The position numbers and the translations under genes are program-made. Below are positions 52,930-63,254 of a stretch of DNA of 64,000 nt, piece after piece; the stretch's first letter is position 1, and each line of letters starts with the position of its first letter. Under the pieces are notes generated by a model that saw only the letters and a list, made by a program, of their open reading frames with translations, ran no database searches and had not been told where the DNA came from. Source of the DNA: Pseudomonas aylmerensis. Its GTDB lineage: Bacteria > Pseudomonadota > Gammaproteobacteria > Pseudomonadales > Pseudomonadaceae. The stretch covers positions 75,372-139,371 of the forward strand of contig NZ_MAUE01000008.1 of assembly GCF_001702265.1 (NCBI RefSeq). The letters are read 5' to 3'.

Positions 52930-55326
52930 TTAATGCGTGCTAATTCTTTCCTTGGAATCAGACTCGCGCTTTTCGTCCTTAGCGACTATCTCCGGAGCCA
53001 CATCCGGCAAGGGCTCCGGCGCGTATTGCAGCGCAATTTGCAGGACCTCGTCAATCCATTTAACCGGTTTAATCTGAAGATCCTGCTTGATGTTGTCAGG
53101 AATTTCCTTCAGATCGCGAACATTCTCTTCAGGAATGATCACGGTCTTGATTCCACCCCGGTGCGCAGCGAGTAATTTCTCTTTCAAACCACCGATAGCC
53201 AATACCTGGCCACGCAGGGTAATTTCCCCGGTCATGGCGACATCGGCGCGCACCGGAATACCGGTCAATGCCGACACCAGGGCCGTGCACATGCCTACGC
53301 CTGCGCTAGGGCCGTCTTTGGGCGTAGCCCCTTCCGGCATGTGGATGTGGGTGTCGTGCTTCTCGTGGAAGTCCAGGGGGATCCCCAGGCTCCTTGCGCG
53401 GCTGCGCACCACGGTCTGCGCGGCGGTAATCGATTCGACCATCACATCGCCCAGCGAACCGGTCTTGATCAACTGGCCCTTGCCCGGGATCACTGCTGCT
53501 TCAATGGTCAGCAATTCGCCGCCCACCTGGGTCCACGCCAGGCCAGTCACCTGCCCTACCTGGTCCTGCTGCTCGGCCAGGCCGTAGCGGAATTTACGCA
53601 CACCCAGGAAGTGCTCCAGGGAGTCGGCCGTGACCTTCACCGAGAAGCGTTTTTCCAGCGCATGTTCCTTGACTGCCTTGCGGCAGATCTTCGCGATCTG
53701 GCGCTCAAGGCCGCGCACACCTGCCTCGCGGGTGTAGTAACGAACGATGTCGCGGATCGTCTCGACCTCGAATTCGATCTCGCCCTTCTTCAGGCCGTTG
53801 GCCGAAATCTGCTTGGGCGCGAGGTATTTGACGGCGATGTTGATCTTCTCGTCTTCGGTGTAACCCGGCAGACGAATCACCTCCATCCGGTCCAGCAGCG
53901 CTGGCGGGATATTCATCGAGTTGGAGGTGCACAGGAACATCACGTCGGAAAGGTCGTAGTCGACTTCCAGGTAATGGTCGTTGAAATTGTGGTTCTGCTC
54001 GGGGTCGAGCACTTCGAGCAATGCCGAGGCCGGATCGCCGCGCATGTCGCTGCCCATCTTGTCGATTTCATCGAGCAGGAACAGCGGGTTGCGCACGCCC
54101 ACTTTCGTCATCTTTTGAATCAATCTTCCTGGCATCGAACCGATGTAGGTACGGCGATGACCACGGATTTCCGCTTCGTCACGCACGCCACCGAGGGCCA
54201 TGCGCACGAATTTACGGTTGGTGGCATTGGCAATGGACTCGGCCAGGGAGGTTTTACCCACACCAGGCGGCCCTACCAGGCACAGTACCGGGCCACGAAT
54301 CTTCTTCACGCGCTTTTGCACGGCGAGGTATTCGAGGATGCGCTCTTTGACTTCTTCGAGGCCGTAGTGGTCGGCATCCAGGATGTCCTCGGCGCGCGCC
54401 AGGTCCAGGCGTACCTTGGTCTGGGCCTTCCACGGCACTTGCACCAGCCAGTCGATGTAGGAGCGAACCACAGTGGCTTCAGCGGACATCGGCGACATTT
54501 GCTTGAGCTTGTTCAGCTCGGCATTGGCCTTGGTCAGCGCGTCTTTCGGCAGGCCGGCGGCATCGATGCGCTTTTTCAGCTCTTCGATTTCGTTGTGGCC
54601 TTCCTCGCTGTCGCCGAGCTCCTTCTGAATGGCCTTCATCTGCTCATTCAGGTAGTACTCGCGCTGGCTGCGCTCCATTTGTTTCTTCACACGACCACGG
54701 ATGCGCTTCTCAACCTGCAGCAGGTCGATTTCGGCATCCAGCAGCGCCAGCACGTGTTCGACACGGGCCGGCAGGTCGATGATTTCGAGAATGTCCTGCT
54801 TCTGCTCGATCTTCAGTGCCATGTGCGCAGCCATGGTGTCGACCAGGCGGCTTGGCTCATCGATGCTGTTAAGCGAAGACAGCACTTCAGCCGGGACTTT
54901 CTTGCCCAGCTGCACATACTGCTCGAACTGCGAGAGCAGGCTGCGGACAAAGACTTCGGATTCGCGCTCAGGGGCTTCGACTTCGTCGATCAGCGCCACT
55001 TCGGCGCGCAGGTGGCCGTCCACCTCCATGAAGCGCTCGACCGCACCGCGTTGCTCGCCTTCGACCAACACCTTGACGGTGCCATCGGGTAGTTTGAGCA
55101 GTTGCAGTACGGTGGCAATGGTACCGACGCGATACAGGGCATCTTCGCCAGGATCATCATCGGCAGGATTTCTCTGGGCCAACAGCAGGATCTGCTTGTC
55201 GCCCGTCATCGCGGCCTCGAGGGCTTCGATAGACTTCTCGCGCCCCACGAACAGCGGGATAACCATGTGCGGATAGACGACGACATCACGCAACGGCAGG
55301 AGAGGCAATTCGATGGTTGTCTTCAT
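52930..55326 (-). CDS. lon: ATP-dependent protease Lon
   Basis: A 798-residue AAA+ protease starting at ATG 55326 ([21 protein letters not shown]). The N-terminal substrate domain, Walker [16 protein letters not shown] near 350, Walker [12 protein letters not shown] and the catalytic Ser in [11 protein letters not shown] (near 670) with lysine downstream are all present. It degrades misfolded and regulatory proteins. The C-terminal tail is rich in Glu and Lys. A heat-shock-type promoter candidate precedes it. Confidence 0.97.
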   Translation of the reverse strand: MKTTIELPLLPLRDVVVYPHMVIPLFVGREKSIEALEAAMTGDKQILLLAQRNPADDDPGEDALYRVGTIATVLQLLKLPDGTVKVLVEGEQRGAVERFMEVDGHLRAEVALIDEVEAPERESEVFVRSLLSQFEQYVQLGKKVPAEVLSSLNSIDEPSRLVDTMAAHMALKIEQKQDILEIIDLPARVEHVLALLDAEIDLLQVEKRIRGRVKKQMERSQREYYLNEQMKAIQKELGDSEEGHNEIEELKKRIDAAGLPKDALTKANAELNKLKQMSPMSAEATVVRSYIDWLVQVPWKAQTKVRLDLARAEDILDADHYGLEEVKERILEYLAVQKRVKKIRGPVLCLVGPPGVGKTSLAESIANATNRKFVRMALGGVRDEAEIRGHRRTYIGSMPGRLIQKMTKVGVRNPLFLLDEIDKMGSDMRGDPASALLEVLDPEQNHNFNDHYLEVDYDLSDVMFLCTSNSMNIPPALLDRMEVIRLPGYTEDEKINIAVKYLAPKQISANGLKKGEIEFEVETIRDIVRYYTREAGVRGLERQIAKICRKAVKEHALEKRFSVKVTADSLEHFLGVRKFRYGLAEQQDQVGQVTGLAWTQVGGELLTIEAAVIPGKGQLIKTGSLGDVMVESITAAQTVVRSRARSLGIPLDFHEKHDTHIHMPEGATPKDGPSAGVGMCTALVSALTGIPVRADVAMTGEITLRGQVLAIGGLKEKLLAAHRGGIKTVIIPEENVRDLKEIPDNIKQDLQIKPVKWIDEVLQIALQYAPEPLPDVAPEIVAKDEKRESDSKERISTH

Positions 55327-55367
55327 GATTTCGCCTCTATGACAGTTGAAAAGTAAGCTTGAAACCA

Positions 55368-55396
55368 AGATGGGGGCTGCGTGTAAAAAAAACAAG
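55368..55396 (-). promoter_or_regulatory. lon: Sigma-32-type promoter candidate of lon
   Basis: On the minus strand CTTGTT (55396-55391) and CCCCATCT (55375-55368) are 15 bases apart. The -10 agrees fully with the heat-shock consensus CCCCATnT, and the -35 keeps CTTG. It lies 42 bases before the lon start, which fits the known heat induction of lon. Confidence 0.7.
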
Positions 55397-55440
55397 CTCA
55401 ATGCTGGCAGTTACACGCAGTAAAAAATCTTCATGAAAAA

Positions 55441-55465
55441 CAAAGGGGCCCCTAAAGGCCCCTTG
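55441..55465 (-). terminator. clpX: Terminator of clpX
   Basis: AAGGGGCC (55443-55450) pairs with GGCCCCTT (55457-55464). On the minus strand it is followed by TTTGTTTTT. It lies 24 bases beyond the clpX stop and separates it from lon. Confidence 0.85.
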
Positions 55466-55488
55466 TTTGTACCGAAACTGCGAAACGC

Positions 55489-56772
55489 TTACGCGTCTGG
55501 CGCAGCCTTGGCAGCCGGCTCACTGTTTTCGTAGATATACAGTGGCTTGGACTTGCCTTCTATAACGCTTTCATCGATCACCACTTTACTCACCTCGGAC
55601 TGCGAGGGGATTTCGTACATGGTGTCGAGCAACACGCCTTCGAGAATCGAGCGCAGGCCACGTGCACCGGTCTTGCGCTCCAGTGCCCGCTTGGCCACCG
55701 ATTTGAGCGCGTCGGTACGGAACTCGAGGTCTACACCTTCCATTTCGAACAGCTTCGCGTATTGCTTGGTCAGGGCGTTCTTCGGCTCGGTGAGGATCTG
55801 AATCAGAGCAGCCTCATCCAGCTCGTCCAACGTGGCCAGGACTGGCAGACGGCCGACGAATTCCGGGATCAGACCGAACTTGACCAAATCGTCAGGCTCG
55901 ACTTCACGCAGGGACTCGCCCACTTTCTTGCCTTCTTCCTTGCTGCGCACTTCTGCACTGAAACCGATACCGCCACGGGTGGAACGCTGCTGGATAACCT
56001 TCTCCAGACCCGAGAACGCACCGCCACAGATGAACAGGATGTTGCGCGTATCAACCTGGAGGAATTCCTGCTGCGGGTGCTTGCGGCCACCTTGTGGCGG
56101 TACGGAAGCGACCGTGCCTTCAATCAGTTTCAACAGGGCCTGCTGCACGCCTTCACCGGAAACATCCCGGGTGATCGACGGGTTGTCGGACTTGCGCGAG
56201 ATCTTGTCGATTTCGTCGATGTAGACGATACCCATCTGGGCTTTCTCTACGTCGTAGTCACATTTCTGCAGCAGTTTCTGAATGATGTTCTCGACGTCCT
56301 CACCCACGTAGCCAGCCTCGGTGAGGGTGGTTGCGTCGGCGATGGTGAACGGAACGTTCAGCAGGCGAGCGAGGGTTTCTGCAAGCAGGGTCTTACCCGA
56401 GCCTGTAGGACCGATCAGCAAGATGTTGCTCTTGCCGAGTTCGACTTCGTCGCCTTTCTTGTCACGCTGGTTCAAGCGCTTGTAGTGGTTGTACACCGCT
56501 ACGGCCAAAACCTTCTTTGCACGCTCTTGACCGATGACATACTGGTCAAGGATGCCGCTGATTTCTTTAGGCGAAGGCAATTTATGCGCGCTGCTTTCGG
56601 CCTGTGCTTCCTGCACCTCCTCACGGATGATGTCATTGCACAGGTCGACGCACTCGTCGCAGATAAAGACCGAGGGGCCGGCAATCAATTTGCGTACTTC
56701 ATGCTGGCTTTTGCCACAGAAGGAGCAATAGAGCAGCTTGCCGTTGTCCTCGCCGTTGCGGGTGTCAGTCAT
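55489..56772 (-). CDS. clpX: ClpXP unfoldase subunit ClpX
   Basis: A 427-residue AAA+ unfoldase starting at ATG 56772. The zinc-binding N-domain ([30 protein letters not shown]), Walker [16 protein letters not shown] near 120, Walker [12 protein letters not shown], and the IGF-containing ClpP-docking loop (GGIGFSAEV) are all visible. It feeds substrates to ClpP, whose gene is 112 bases upstream. The short hairpin GCGGGCTT/AAGCCCGC at 56821-56840 lies between the two genes. Confidence 0.97.
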   Translation of the reverse strand: MTDTRNGEDNGKLLYCSFCGKSQHEVRKLIAGPSVFICDECVDLCNDIIREEVQEAQAESSAHKLPSPKEISGILDQYVIGQERAKKVLAVAVYNHYKRLNQRDKKGDEVELGKSNILLIGPTGSGKTLLAETLARLLNVPFTIADATTLTEAGYVGEDVENIIQKLLQKCDYDVEKAQMGIVYIDEIDKISRKSDNPSITRDVSGEGVQQALLKLIEGTVASVPPQGGRKHPQQEFLQVDTRNILFICGGAFSGLEKVIQQRSTRGGIGFSAEVRSKEEGKKVGESLREVEPDDLVKFGLIPEFVGRLPVLATLDELDEAALIQILTEPKNALTKQYAKLFEMEGVDLEFRTDALKSVAKRALERKTGARGLRSILEGVLLDTMYEIPSQSEVSKVVIDESVIEGKSKPLYIYENSEPAAKAAPDA

Positions 56773-56884
56773 TCGTTCGATCCAAATCCGATAGGCTTGC
56801 AACACAAGATGAAGGCTTATGCGGGCTTTTTCAAGCCCGCCGATGATCGGACATGCCGACCAGCCCTATTTTGAGCGGCTTATA

Positions 56885-57520
56885 TTAAGCGGGGCGCTTT
56901 TCGATCACTGCGTCGATCAACCCGTAATCACGCGCGACTTCGGCGCTCATGAAGTTGTCGCGGTTGGTGTCGCGCTCGATTTCTTCCAGGGTGCGCCCGC
57001 TGTGCTTGGCCATCAGCGTGTTGAGACGCTCGCGGATGAAGAGGATTTCCTTGGCGTGGATTTCGATGTCCGACGCCTGGCCCTGGAAACCGCCCAGTGG
57101 CTGGTGAATCATCACGCGCGAGTTCGGCAGGCAGAAACGCTTGCCGTGGGCGCCTGCGGTGAGCAGGAACGCACCCATGCTGCAGGCCTGGCCGATGCAA
57201 GTGGTCGATACATTCGGCTTGATGAACTGCATGGTGTCGTAGATCGACATGCCCGCCGTCACCGAACCGCCAGGTGAGTTGATGTAGAGATGGATGTCCT
57301 TGTCCGGATTTTCCGCTTCAAGGAACAGCAGTTGCGCACAGATCAGGTTGGCCATGTAGTCCTCTACCGGGCCCACCAGAAAGATCACTCGCTCCTTGAG
57401 CAGGCGCGAGTAGATGTCGTAGGCGCGTTCGCCACGAGCGGACTGCTCGACAACCATCGGGACCAGGCCGCCTGCGGCCTGGATATCAGAGTTCTGCTGA
57501 ATATAGGAATTACGGAACAT
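56885..57520 (-). CDS. clpP: ClpP protease subunit
   Basis: A 211-residue serine protease. The triad is visible as Ser in GQACSMGAF, His in [10 protein letters not shown] and an Asp in the following helix region (NRDNFMSA). The oxyanion loop is [16 protein letters not shown]. Residues 1-15 form the usual propeptide. It forms barrels with ClpX. The gene order tig-clpP-clpX-lon is conserved. Confidence 0.97.
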   Translation of the reverse strand: MFRNSYIQQNSDIQAAGGLVPMVVEQSARGERAYDIYSRLLKERVIFLVGPVEDYMANLICAQLLFLEAENPDKDIHLYINSPGGSVTAGMSIYDTMQFIKPNVSTTCIGQACSMGAFLLTAGAHGKRFCLPNSRVMIHQPLGGFQGQASDIEIHAKEILFIRERLNTLMAKHSGRTLEEIERDTNRDNFMSAEVARDYGLIDAVIEKRPA

Positions 57521-57560
57521 GCTCTGCAGTTACTCCCAAATAGTCATGTCTTGAAAACGC

Positions 57561-57585
57561 ATAAGCCAGCGCGAGGCTGGCTTAT
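57561..57585 (-). other. Hairpin between tig and clpP
   Basis: ATAAGCCAGC and GCTGGCTTAT form a perfect 10-bp stem around GCGAG. The following minus-strand bases (GCGTTTTC) are only weakly U-rich, so it may be an attenuator or mRNA-processing structure rather than a full terminator. Confidence 0.55.
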
Positions 57586-57611
57586 GGTTGAATTTCCAAC
57601 GAGTTGGACAA

Positions 57612-58922
57612 TCAGTCGGCTTGTGCTGCTTCCGCCGGTTTGACTGCTTCTTCGTAAGAGACCGCTTTGTCGGTCACCTTAGCCTTCTGCAGAACAGTAT
57701 CCACAACTTGTTCTTCCAGCACAACCGAACGTACTTCGTTCAGCTGCTGGTCGTTCTTGTAGTACCAAGCCACGACCTGCTCAGGCTCCTGGTAGGCCGA
57801 AGCCATTTCCTGGATCATTTCACGAACGCGATCTTCGTCAGGCTTGAGGTCGAACTGCTTGACCACTTCAGCCACGATCAGGCCCAGCACGACGCGGCGC
57901 TTGGCTTGTTCTTCGAACAGCTCGGCCGGCAGTTGGTCAGGCTTGATGTTGCCACCGAACTGCTGCACAGCTTGCACGCGCAGGCGGTCCACTTCGTTGG
58001 ACAGCAGGGCCTTAGGCACTTCGATCGGGTTGGCGGCCAGCAGACCGTCCATGACCTGGTTCTTGACCTTGGACTTGATGGCCTGGCGCAGTTCGCGCTC
58101 CATGTTCTTGCGAACTTCGGTGCGGAAGCCTTCGATGCCGGTTTCCTTGATACCGAATTGAGCGAAGAATTCTTCGTTCAGTTCTGGCAGCTTAGGCTCG
58201 GAAACGCTGTTGACGGTCACGGTGAACTCGGCGGCTTTGCCAGCCAGGTCCAGGTTCTGGTAGTCAGCCGGGAAAGTCAGGTTCAGAACGCGCTCTTCGC
58301 CCGCCTTCGCGCCAACCAGGCCGTCTTCGAAGCCAGGGATCATGCGGTTGGAACCCAGCACCAGCTGAGTACCCTTGGCGGAGCCGCCAGCGAACACTTC
58401 GCCGTCAACCTTGCCAACGAAATCGATGTTCAACTGGTCTTCGTTCTGGGCAGCACGGTCGACCACTTCGAAACGGGTGTTCTGCTTGCGCAGGATTTCC
58501 AGCATGTTGTCCAGGTCGGAATCAGCTACTTCAGCGCTCAGGCGCTCGATAGCGATACCTTCGAAACCTGCCACTTCAAACTCTGGGAACACTTCGAATA
58601 CGGCAACGTATTCCAGGTCCTTGCCCGCTTCCAGGGACTTCGGCTCGATCGAAGGCGAGCCAGCCGGGTTCAGCTTTTGCTCGACAACCGCTTCATAGAA
58701 GGAAGCCTGGATCACGTCGCCTACCGCTTCCTGACGCGCATCAGCACCAAAACGGCGTTTGATTTCGCTCATTGGCACTTTGCCTGGACGGAAACCAGCG
58801 ATCTTGGCCTTTTGGGCAGTCTGCTGCAGACGCTTGTTGACCGCAGTCTCGATACGCTCTGCCGGCACGGTGATGCTCAGGCGGCGCTCGAGAGCAGTAG
58901 TATTTTCAACAGAAACTTGCAT
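57612..58922 (-). CDS. tig: Trigger factor
   Basis: A 436-residue ribosome-associated chaperone starting at ATG 58922 ([24 protein letters not shown]). The ribosome-binding signature [17 protein letters not shown] lies near residues 43-59. The FKBP-type PPIase domain (about 155-240: [43 protein letters not shown]) and the C-terminal helical arms follow. It binds nascent chains at the exit tunnel. It is the first gene of the conserved tig-clpPX-lon block. Confidence 0.97.
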   Translation of the reverse strand: MQVSVENTTALERRLSITVPAERIETAVNKRLQQTAQKAKIAGFRPGKVPMSEIKRRFGADARQEAVGDVIQASFYEAVVEQKLNPAGSPSIEPKSLEAGKDLEYVAVFEVFPEFEVAGFEGIAIERLSAEVADSDLDNMLEILRKQNTRFEVVDRAAQNEDQLNIDFVGKVDGEVFAGGSAKGTQLVLGSNRMIPGFEDGLVGAKAGEERVLNLTFPADYQNLDLAGKAAEFTVTVNSVSEPKLPELNEEFFAQFGIKETGIEGFRTEVRKNMERELRQAIKSKVKNQVMDGLLAANPIEVPKALLSNEVDRLRVQAVQQFGGNIKPDQLPAELFEEQAKRRVVLGLIVAEVVKQFDLKPDEDRVREMIQEMASAYQEPEQVVAWYYKNDQQLNEVRSVVLEEQVVDTVLQKAKVTDKAVSYEEAVKPAEAAQAD

Positions 58923-59274
58923 GGATATTCCTCGTTGCACAGACGTTAGCCGGCCATTTCCGACCCCAATCAAGGGCATGCATTCTAGTGGGTCAAACTC
59001 AAGAAGTCACCCTACTGAGAATACGCCCGAAAACAGCCGGCAATTTATCGGTACGAAGGCACTGATGCACCTCGCCCCGGTGACAAATACAGCCCATCAC
59101 GCCAGGGCTCTGCGCCGCCTCTTCTATATATAGAAGAAGTCGTCATCCATCTCCCTGACGGCCAACCCTCAAACAGGGCCAGCAGGCAGCGCGGCATCAT
59201 CGAGACACATAAATACGACGAAACGCCTGCCCTTGCGACCCACTACCTGCAGCCGCCGAATATTCGAACCGCTA
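58923..59274. other. Intergenic region upstream of tig, between tig and tRNA cluster
   Basis: About 350 bases hold no gene that I can support. The promoter of tig must lie here. The perfect 16-base palindrome CTTCTATATATAGAAG sits at 59121-59136, about 200 bases upstream of tig. The right end meets the tRNA terminator. Confidence 0.5.
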
Positions 59275-59311
59275 AAACCAAAAAAGGCGCCAGACTGTTA
59301 AATCTGGCGCC
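59275..59311 (-). terminator. Terminator of the tRNA cluster
   Basis: AGGCGCCAGA and TCTGGCGCCT pair around an 8-base loop. On the minus strand the hairpin is followed by TTTTTT. It ends the transcript of the four tRNA genes. Confidence 0.88.
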
Positions 59312-59319
59312 TTTCGAAT

Positions 59320-59396
59320 ATGGGGTGGACGAAGGGGATCGAACCCTCGACAACGGGAGTCACAATCCCGTGCTCTACCAACTGAGCTACGCCCAC
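59320..59396 (-). tRNA. tRNA-His (GTG), copy 1
   Basis: On the minus strand this reads as a complete cloverleaf with extra 5' G (position -1), D-arm TAGCTCAGTTGGTAGAGC, anticodon GTG in the loop of CGGGATTGTGACTCCCG, T-arm GAGGGTTCGATCCCC and encoded CCA. It is identical to copy 2. Confidence 0.95.
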
Positions 59397-59472
59397 CATA
59401 TTGCGTTAACAAAGAAACCAAACCACTTCTTTGTCGAGCCTTACCCACCTGACGGAGGGACAAAGCTTTTAT

Positions 59473-59557
59473 TGGTGCGGATGAAGAGACTCGAACTCTT
59501 ACGCCTCGCGGCGCTGGAACCTAAATCCAGTGTGTCTACCAATTCCACCACATCCGC
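59473..59557 (-). tRNA. tRNA-Leu (TAG)
   Basis: Minus-strand 85-base class II tRNA: acceptor GCGGATG, D-arm TGGTGGAATTGGTAGACAC, anticodon stem CTGGA/TCCAG with TAG in the loop, long variable arm, T-arm AGAGTTCGAGTCTCT and CCA encoded. Confidence 0.94.
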
Positions 59558-59613
59558 GCTTGAAGCTCTTAAAGCAAAGGCGCCAGATGATTAATCTGGC
59601 GCCTTTCAAAATA

Positions 59614-59690
59614 TGGGGTGGACGAAGGGGATCGAACCCTCGACAACGGGAGTCACAATCCCGTGCTCTACCAACTGAGCTACGCCCACC
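59614..59690 (-). tRNA. tRNA-His (GTG), copy 2
   Basis: Identical in sequence to the tRNA-His at 59320, including the -1 G and CCA. It is followed by a near-identical hairpin (59578-59605), so the unit arose by duplication. Confidence 0.95.
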
Positions 59691-59721
59691 ATATAGCGCT
59701 ACTTGTGCCAAAGCTGCCTAA

Positions 59722-59798
59722 TGGCGCACCCGGCAGGACTCGAACCTGCGACCATCCGCTTAGAAGGCGGATGCTCTATCCAGCTGAGCTACGGGCGC
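59722..59798 (-). tRNA. tRNA-Arg (TCT)
   Basis: Minus-strand cloverleaf: acceptor GCGCCCG, D-arm TAGCTCAGCTGGATAGAGC, anticodon TCT in CGCCTTCTAAGCG, T-arm GCAGGTTCGAGTCCTGC and CCA. It is the first tRNA of the transcript in the direction of transcription. Confidence 0.94.
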
Positions 59799-60073
59799 CT
59801 GATTAATCTGTACTCTATAAGGACTACAAACTAAGTGCTTCCAGCCTTGCAGAACAACAATCCTGCTCGACCTTCTTAACCAGTGCTAGGCTGTGCCCGA
59901 CAAGTGCGACGAATAGTATAGAGGGTCCTTAAACCCGTCAAATCTTTTTTGAAAAAAATTCATTTTATTTAAGGGGTTAGGCCAATTTGCAGACCAAGCG
60001 CCTTTGCCCTCACGGCTTGGCATGCGAGAATGCGCGCACTTTTCTTCCCCCTCTCGATGGTTAATCACGCGTA

Positions 60074-60928
60074 ATGACTGCACAACTTATCGACGGCAAA
60101 TCAATCGCCGCCAGCCTGCGCCAGCAGATCGCCAAACGAGTCACCGAGCGTAGCCAGCAAGGCCTGCGCACGCCTGGCCTCGCGGTGATCCTGGTCGGCA
60201 GCGATCCTGCCTCTCAGGTTTATGTCTCGCACAAGCGTAAAGACTGTGAAGAGGTCGGCTTTATCTCCAAGGCCTACGACCTGCCTGCCGACACCTCCCA
60301 GCAGGCGCTTACCGACCTGATCGACGGTCTCAACGATGACCCGAGCATCGACGGCATCCTGCTGCAACTGCCGCTGCCTGAGCATCTGGACGCCTCCAAA
60401 TTGCTCGAGCGCATTCGCCCGGACAAGGACGTCGACGGTTTCCACCCGTATAACGTCGGCCGCCTGGCCCAGCGCATCCCGTTGCTGCGCCCGTGCACAC
60501 CCAAAGGCATCATGACACTGCTGGAAAGCACCGGTGTCGACCTCTATGGTCTCGACGCCGTCATCGTCGGCGCCTCCAACATCGTTGGCCGCCCAATGGC
60601 GATGGAGCTGCTGCTGGCCGGCTGCACCGTCACCGTCACCCACCGCTTCACCAAGGACCTTGCCGGCCACGTCGGCCGCGCGGACCTGGTCGTGGTCGCT
60701 GCCGGCAAGCCGGGCCTGGTCAAGGGCGAGTGGATCAAGGAAGGCGCGATCGTCATCGACGTCGGCATCAACCGCCAGGAAGACGGCAAGCTGGTCGGCG
60801 ACGTAGTCTACGAGACCGCCCTGCCCCGCGCCGGCTGGATTACGCCGGTCCCCGGCGGCGTTGGCCCGATGACCCGAGCCTGCCTGCTGGAAAACACCCT
60901 GTACGCGGCAGAGTCGCTGCACGACTAA
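60074..60928 (+). CDS. folD: Bifunctional methylene-THF dehydrogenase/cyclohydrolase
   Basis: A 284-residue cytosolic enzyme that oxidises 5,10-methylene-THF with NADP and hydrolyses the product to 10-formyl-THF. Active-site lysine lies in [16 protein letters not shown] near residue 56. Family signatures are [44 protein letters not shown] (NADP loop) and [19 protein letters not shown]. It is monocistronic, with a strong terminator. It is divergent from the tRNA cluster. Confidence 0.97.
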   Translation: MTAQLIDGKSIAASLRQQIAKRVTERSQQGLRTPGLAVILVGSDPASQVYVSHKRKDCEEVGFISKAYDLPADTSQQALTDLIDGLNDDPSIDGILLQLPLPEHLDASKLLERIRPDKDVDGFHPYNVGRLAQRIPLLRPCTPKGIMTLLESTGVDLYGLDAVIVGASNIVGRPMAMELLLAGCTVTVTHRFTKDLAGHVGRADLVVVAAGKPGLVKGEWIKEGAIVIDVGINRQEDGKLVGDVVYETALPRAGWITPVPGGVGPMTRACLLENTLYAAESLHD

Positions 60929-60943
60929 TAACCAGCCGTGCTG

Positions 60944-60973
60944 AAAAAGCCCTGCCTTATCGCAGGGCTTTTT
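60944..60973 (+). terminator. folD: Terminator of folD
   Basis: AAAAAGCCCTGC and GCAGGGCTTTTT pair around CTTATC. The T-rich 3' arm makes it a standard rho-independent terminator 16 bases after the stop. Confidence 0.93.
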
Positions 60974-61137
60974 ATTGCCCGCAATAAAACCTGTTTTTTC
61001 TTTGTTTTTAAGTACTTTCGTCTGGTTTTAGAAGAACATTCGACAGTCTCTCGTCCATACTCCTAAAATGTAACGGCATTTGTCATATAACCCGTTCCAG
61101 AACGGTATTTCCTTACTTTTTTAGCGAGTTCATCCGC

Positions 61138-62061
61138 GTGAAAATTCGTCTTTCTATCGTCAGCCTATTGTTTGCGTTCACAGGCACCTTCGCGCACGCC
61201 GCCGAAACCACCCAGGCCCCGCGTGATACGTCCAAACTGCAAATTGCTTCCGGCAGCGCCATGCTGGTGGATCTGCAGACCAACAAGGTCATCTATTCCA
61301 GCAACCCCGACGTGGTGGTGCCCATCGCCTCGGTGAGCAAGCTGATGACCGGCCTGATCGTGCTTGAAGCCAAGCAGAACATGGATGAATACATCGACAT
61401 CAACATCACCGACACTCCGGAGATGAAAGGTGTCTTCTCGCGCGTGAAGATCGGCAGCCAGATGCCGCGCAAGGAGATGCTGCTGATTGCCCTGATGTCC
61501 TCTGAAAACCGCGCGGCCGCGAGCCTGGCGCATCACTATCCGGGCGGCTACGCGGCCTTTATTGCCGCCATGAACGCCAAGGCCAAGGCCCTGGGCATGA
61601 CCAGCACCCACTACGTCGAGCCGACGGGCCTGTCGATTCATAACGTGTCGACCGCCCGCGACCTCAGCAAGCTGTTGGCGTATGCGCGCAAATTCCCGAT
61701 GCTCAGCCAGCTGAGCACCACCAAGGAAAAGACCGTAGCGTTCCGCAAGCCCAACTACACCCTCGGTTTCTCCAACACCGACCACTTGATCAACCGCGCC
61801 AACTGGGACATCAAGCTGACCAAGACCGGCTTCACCAACCAGGCCGGCCACTGCCTGGTGCTGGTGACCAGCATGGGTAACCGCCCGGTATCGCTGGTGA
61901 TCCTGGATGCCTTCGGCAAATTCACCCACTTCGCCGATGCCAGCCGTATCCGCAATTGGGTCGAGACCGGCAAGAGCGGCTCGGTGCCGGACGTGGCACT
62001 GCGCTACAAGGCGGACAAAAACCTCAAGAACCGTCCGAACGCGGCAGAAGCCAGTCGTTGA
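61138..62061 (+). CDS. pbpG: D-Ala-D-Ala endopeptidase, PBP7 type
   Basis: A 307-residue periplasmic S11-family serine enzyme that cuts peptide cross-links in the cell wall. It starts at GTG 61138 with a signal peptide ending in FAHAAE. The active motifs are SVSK (near residue 67), SEN (near 122) and KTG (near 231: [12 protein letters not shown]). It lacks the C-terminal membrane helix of DacA-type carboxypeptidases, as PBP7 does. Confidence 0.93.
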   Translation: MKIRLSIVSLLFAFTGTFAHAAETTQAPRDTSKLQIASGSAMLVDLQTNKVIYSSNPDVVVPIASVSKLMTGLIVLEAKQNMDEYIDINITDTPEMKGVFSRVKIGSQMPRKEMLLIALMSSENRAAASLAHHYPGGYAAFIAAMNAKAKALGMTSTHYVEPTGLSIHNVSTARDLSKLLAYARKFPMLSQLSTTKEKTVAFRKPNYTLGFSNTDHLINRANWDIKLTKTGFTNQAGHCLVLVTSMGNRPVSLVILDAFGKFTHFADASRIRNWVETGKSGSVPDVALRYKADKNLKNRPNAAEASR

Positions 62062-62080
62062 CCGCACCTTGATGTGAGCG

Positions 62081-62200
62081 CTGGCTTGTGTGGGCTGGCT
62101 TGTGTGGGAGCTGGCTTGCCTGCGATAGCATCACCGCAGTGTCACTGCTCCCCCTCAGTGCCCGCATCGCGGGCACGCCCGACTCCCACGCAAGCCGGTT
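62081..62200. repeat. Diverged REP region with 14-bp tandem repeat
   Basis: CTGGCTTGTGTGGG occurs twice head-to-tail (62081-62094, 62095-62108) before a REP unit (GGGAGCTGGCTTGCC) whose mirrored partner, ACTCCCACGCAAGCC, lies at about 62181-62196. The inner part contains the hairpin CCCGCATCGCGGG. It separates convergent genes. Confidence 0.7.
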
Positions 62201-62218
62201 CTCACTGAATGTCTGTGG

Positions 62219-62881
62219 TTACTTTTTTTCCGCCAACACCTTGAGCGCCTGCGCCGCGGCCTGCTCCTGCCCGGCCTGGGCCGTGGCGTTGGCAGCATCT
62301 CGCCAGCGCTGAGCGTCGACATTCGCCGGTAACTGGCTTGGGCGCTGGGTGAGGATTGCCCACTGCCCGGCGCTGCTCCACTTCGATTCAAAATCGCTGA
62401 AGCTCATCAACAGCCGCCGGTCCATGCCTGAGCGCAGCAGTATCGTGCTCTTCTGCTGGTTGAACCCGACCACGACCACGTAGTGCGCGTCAGACCACAG
62501 CCCGCCGCCAATGCGCGCCATCACCGGGTAACCCGCCGCCACCTGCGCCAGCACCGCCGTCAGCTTGGCATCCAACGGGTACACCATCAGCCCGTACTCA
62601 CGCGCCAGTACCTGCATGTTGCGTTCAAGGTCGGCTTCACCGCCCGGCAAGTGCAGCGGCTTATCCAGCAAGCCCGGTGTCATGACAATGCCTTGTTGCG
62701 ACAGCATGCTGGCTAAAGCCGTAGGACCGCTCTGATAAGCCTCGCTGCGAAATGTCGGCACGCCATTGAGTTCGACACGCTCGGGCAGGCCCGGCAATTT
62801 CGATGGGTGGCTGGAACAGGCCGCAAGCCCTATGGCAACAGCCAGCAACAAAGAGGTTTTAACGTTCGAGCGTAACCGCAA
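62219..62881 (-). CDS. Lipoprotein with C39-peptidase-like fold lacking the catalytic Cys
   Basis: A 220-residue lipoprotein; the lipobox is GLAAC with Cys22. The C39-like domain normally begins with a QCGPTAL motif. Here it reads YQSGPTALASML with Ser51 (codon AGC) in place of cysteine. The histidine is kept (His133 in DAHYVVVVGF). Peptide cleavage by the usual mechanism is unlikely; a serine version or a binding role is possible. The C-terminal 40 residues are a helical Ala/Gln-rich tail. The function is unknown. Confidence 0.8.
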   Translation of the reverse strand: MRLRSNVKTSLLLAVAIGLAACSSHPSKLPGLPERVELNGVPTFRSEAYQSGPTALASMLSQQGIVMTPGLLDKPLHLPGGEADLERNMQVLAREYGLMVYPLDAKLTAVLAQVAAGYPVMARIGGGLWSDAHYVVVVGFNQQKSTILLRSGMDRRLLMSFSDFESKWSSAGQWAILTQRPSQLPANVDAQRWRDAANATAQAGQEQAAAQALKVLAEKK

Positions 62882-63092
62882 TTTTTTACTCTCTTGATCA
62901 ATGGCCGTTGAAGGCCCTGATCATAGGACGCTCTGCCACACGGGTATAGCCCACAGGCGCAGTAAAGGGTCAGTGATAGAGCAAAGAAGTTGGTTGGACA
63001 CGACCATTGGTCAATAGCAGGCAACCGCCAGATAGCTAGACTGTCCATTGAGAAGACTGTGTGTGCCCCCTGAGGGGCGAAAGGAGGCCCGA

Positions 63093-63254
63093 ATGAGCCT
63101 TGCAACGACGATTTTCCTGTTGATCTGCGGTTGGCTGGCGGTAGCCGGCGCCATGTTGTGGGGGGTGTTGCGCATCACCCGTCGGCACCATCACCCCCAC
63201 GTCAAGCCCGCGGCGCCCGCCAAGCCTCACAAGGCCGCGGTACGCCACGCCTAG
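63093..63254 (+). CDS. Small single-pass membrane protein with His-rich tail
   Basis: A 53-residue protein starting at ATG 63093 with AAGGAGG 5 bases upstream. One hydrophobic helix (TTIFLLICGWLAVAGAMLWGVL) is followed by a basic tail ITRRHHHPHVKPAAPAKPHK. The tail could bind metal or face the cytoplasm. There is no recognised function. It is convergent with the lipoprotein gene at 63251, overlapping by four bases. Confidence 0.75.
   Translation: MSLATTIFLLICGWLAVAGAMLWGVLRITRRHHHPHVKPAAPAKPHKAAVRHA

Noticed and set aside
53341..55092. A 583-codon plus-strand frame opposite lon
   Set aside because: Antisense to lon, without motifs or a ribosome-binding site that fits.
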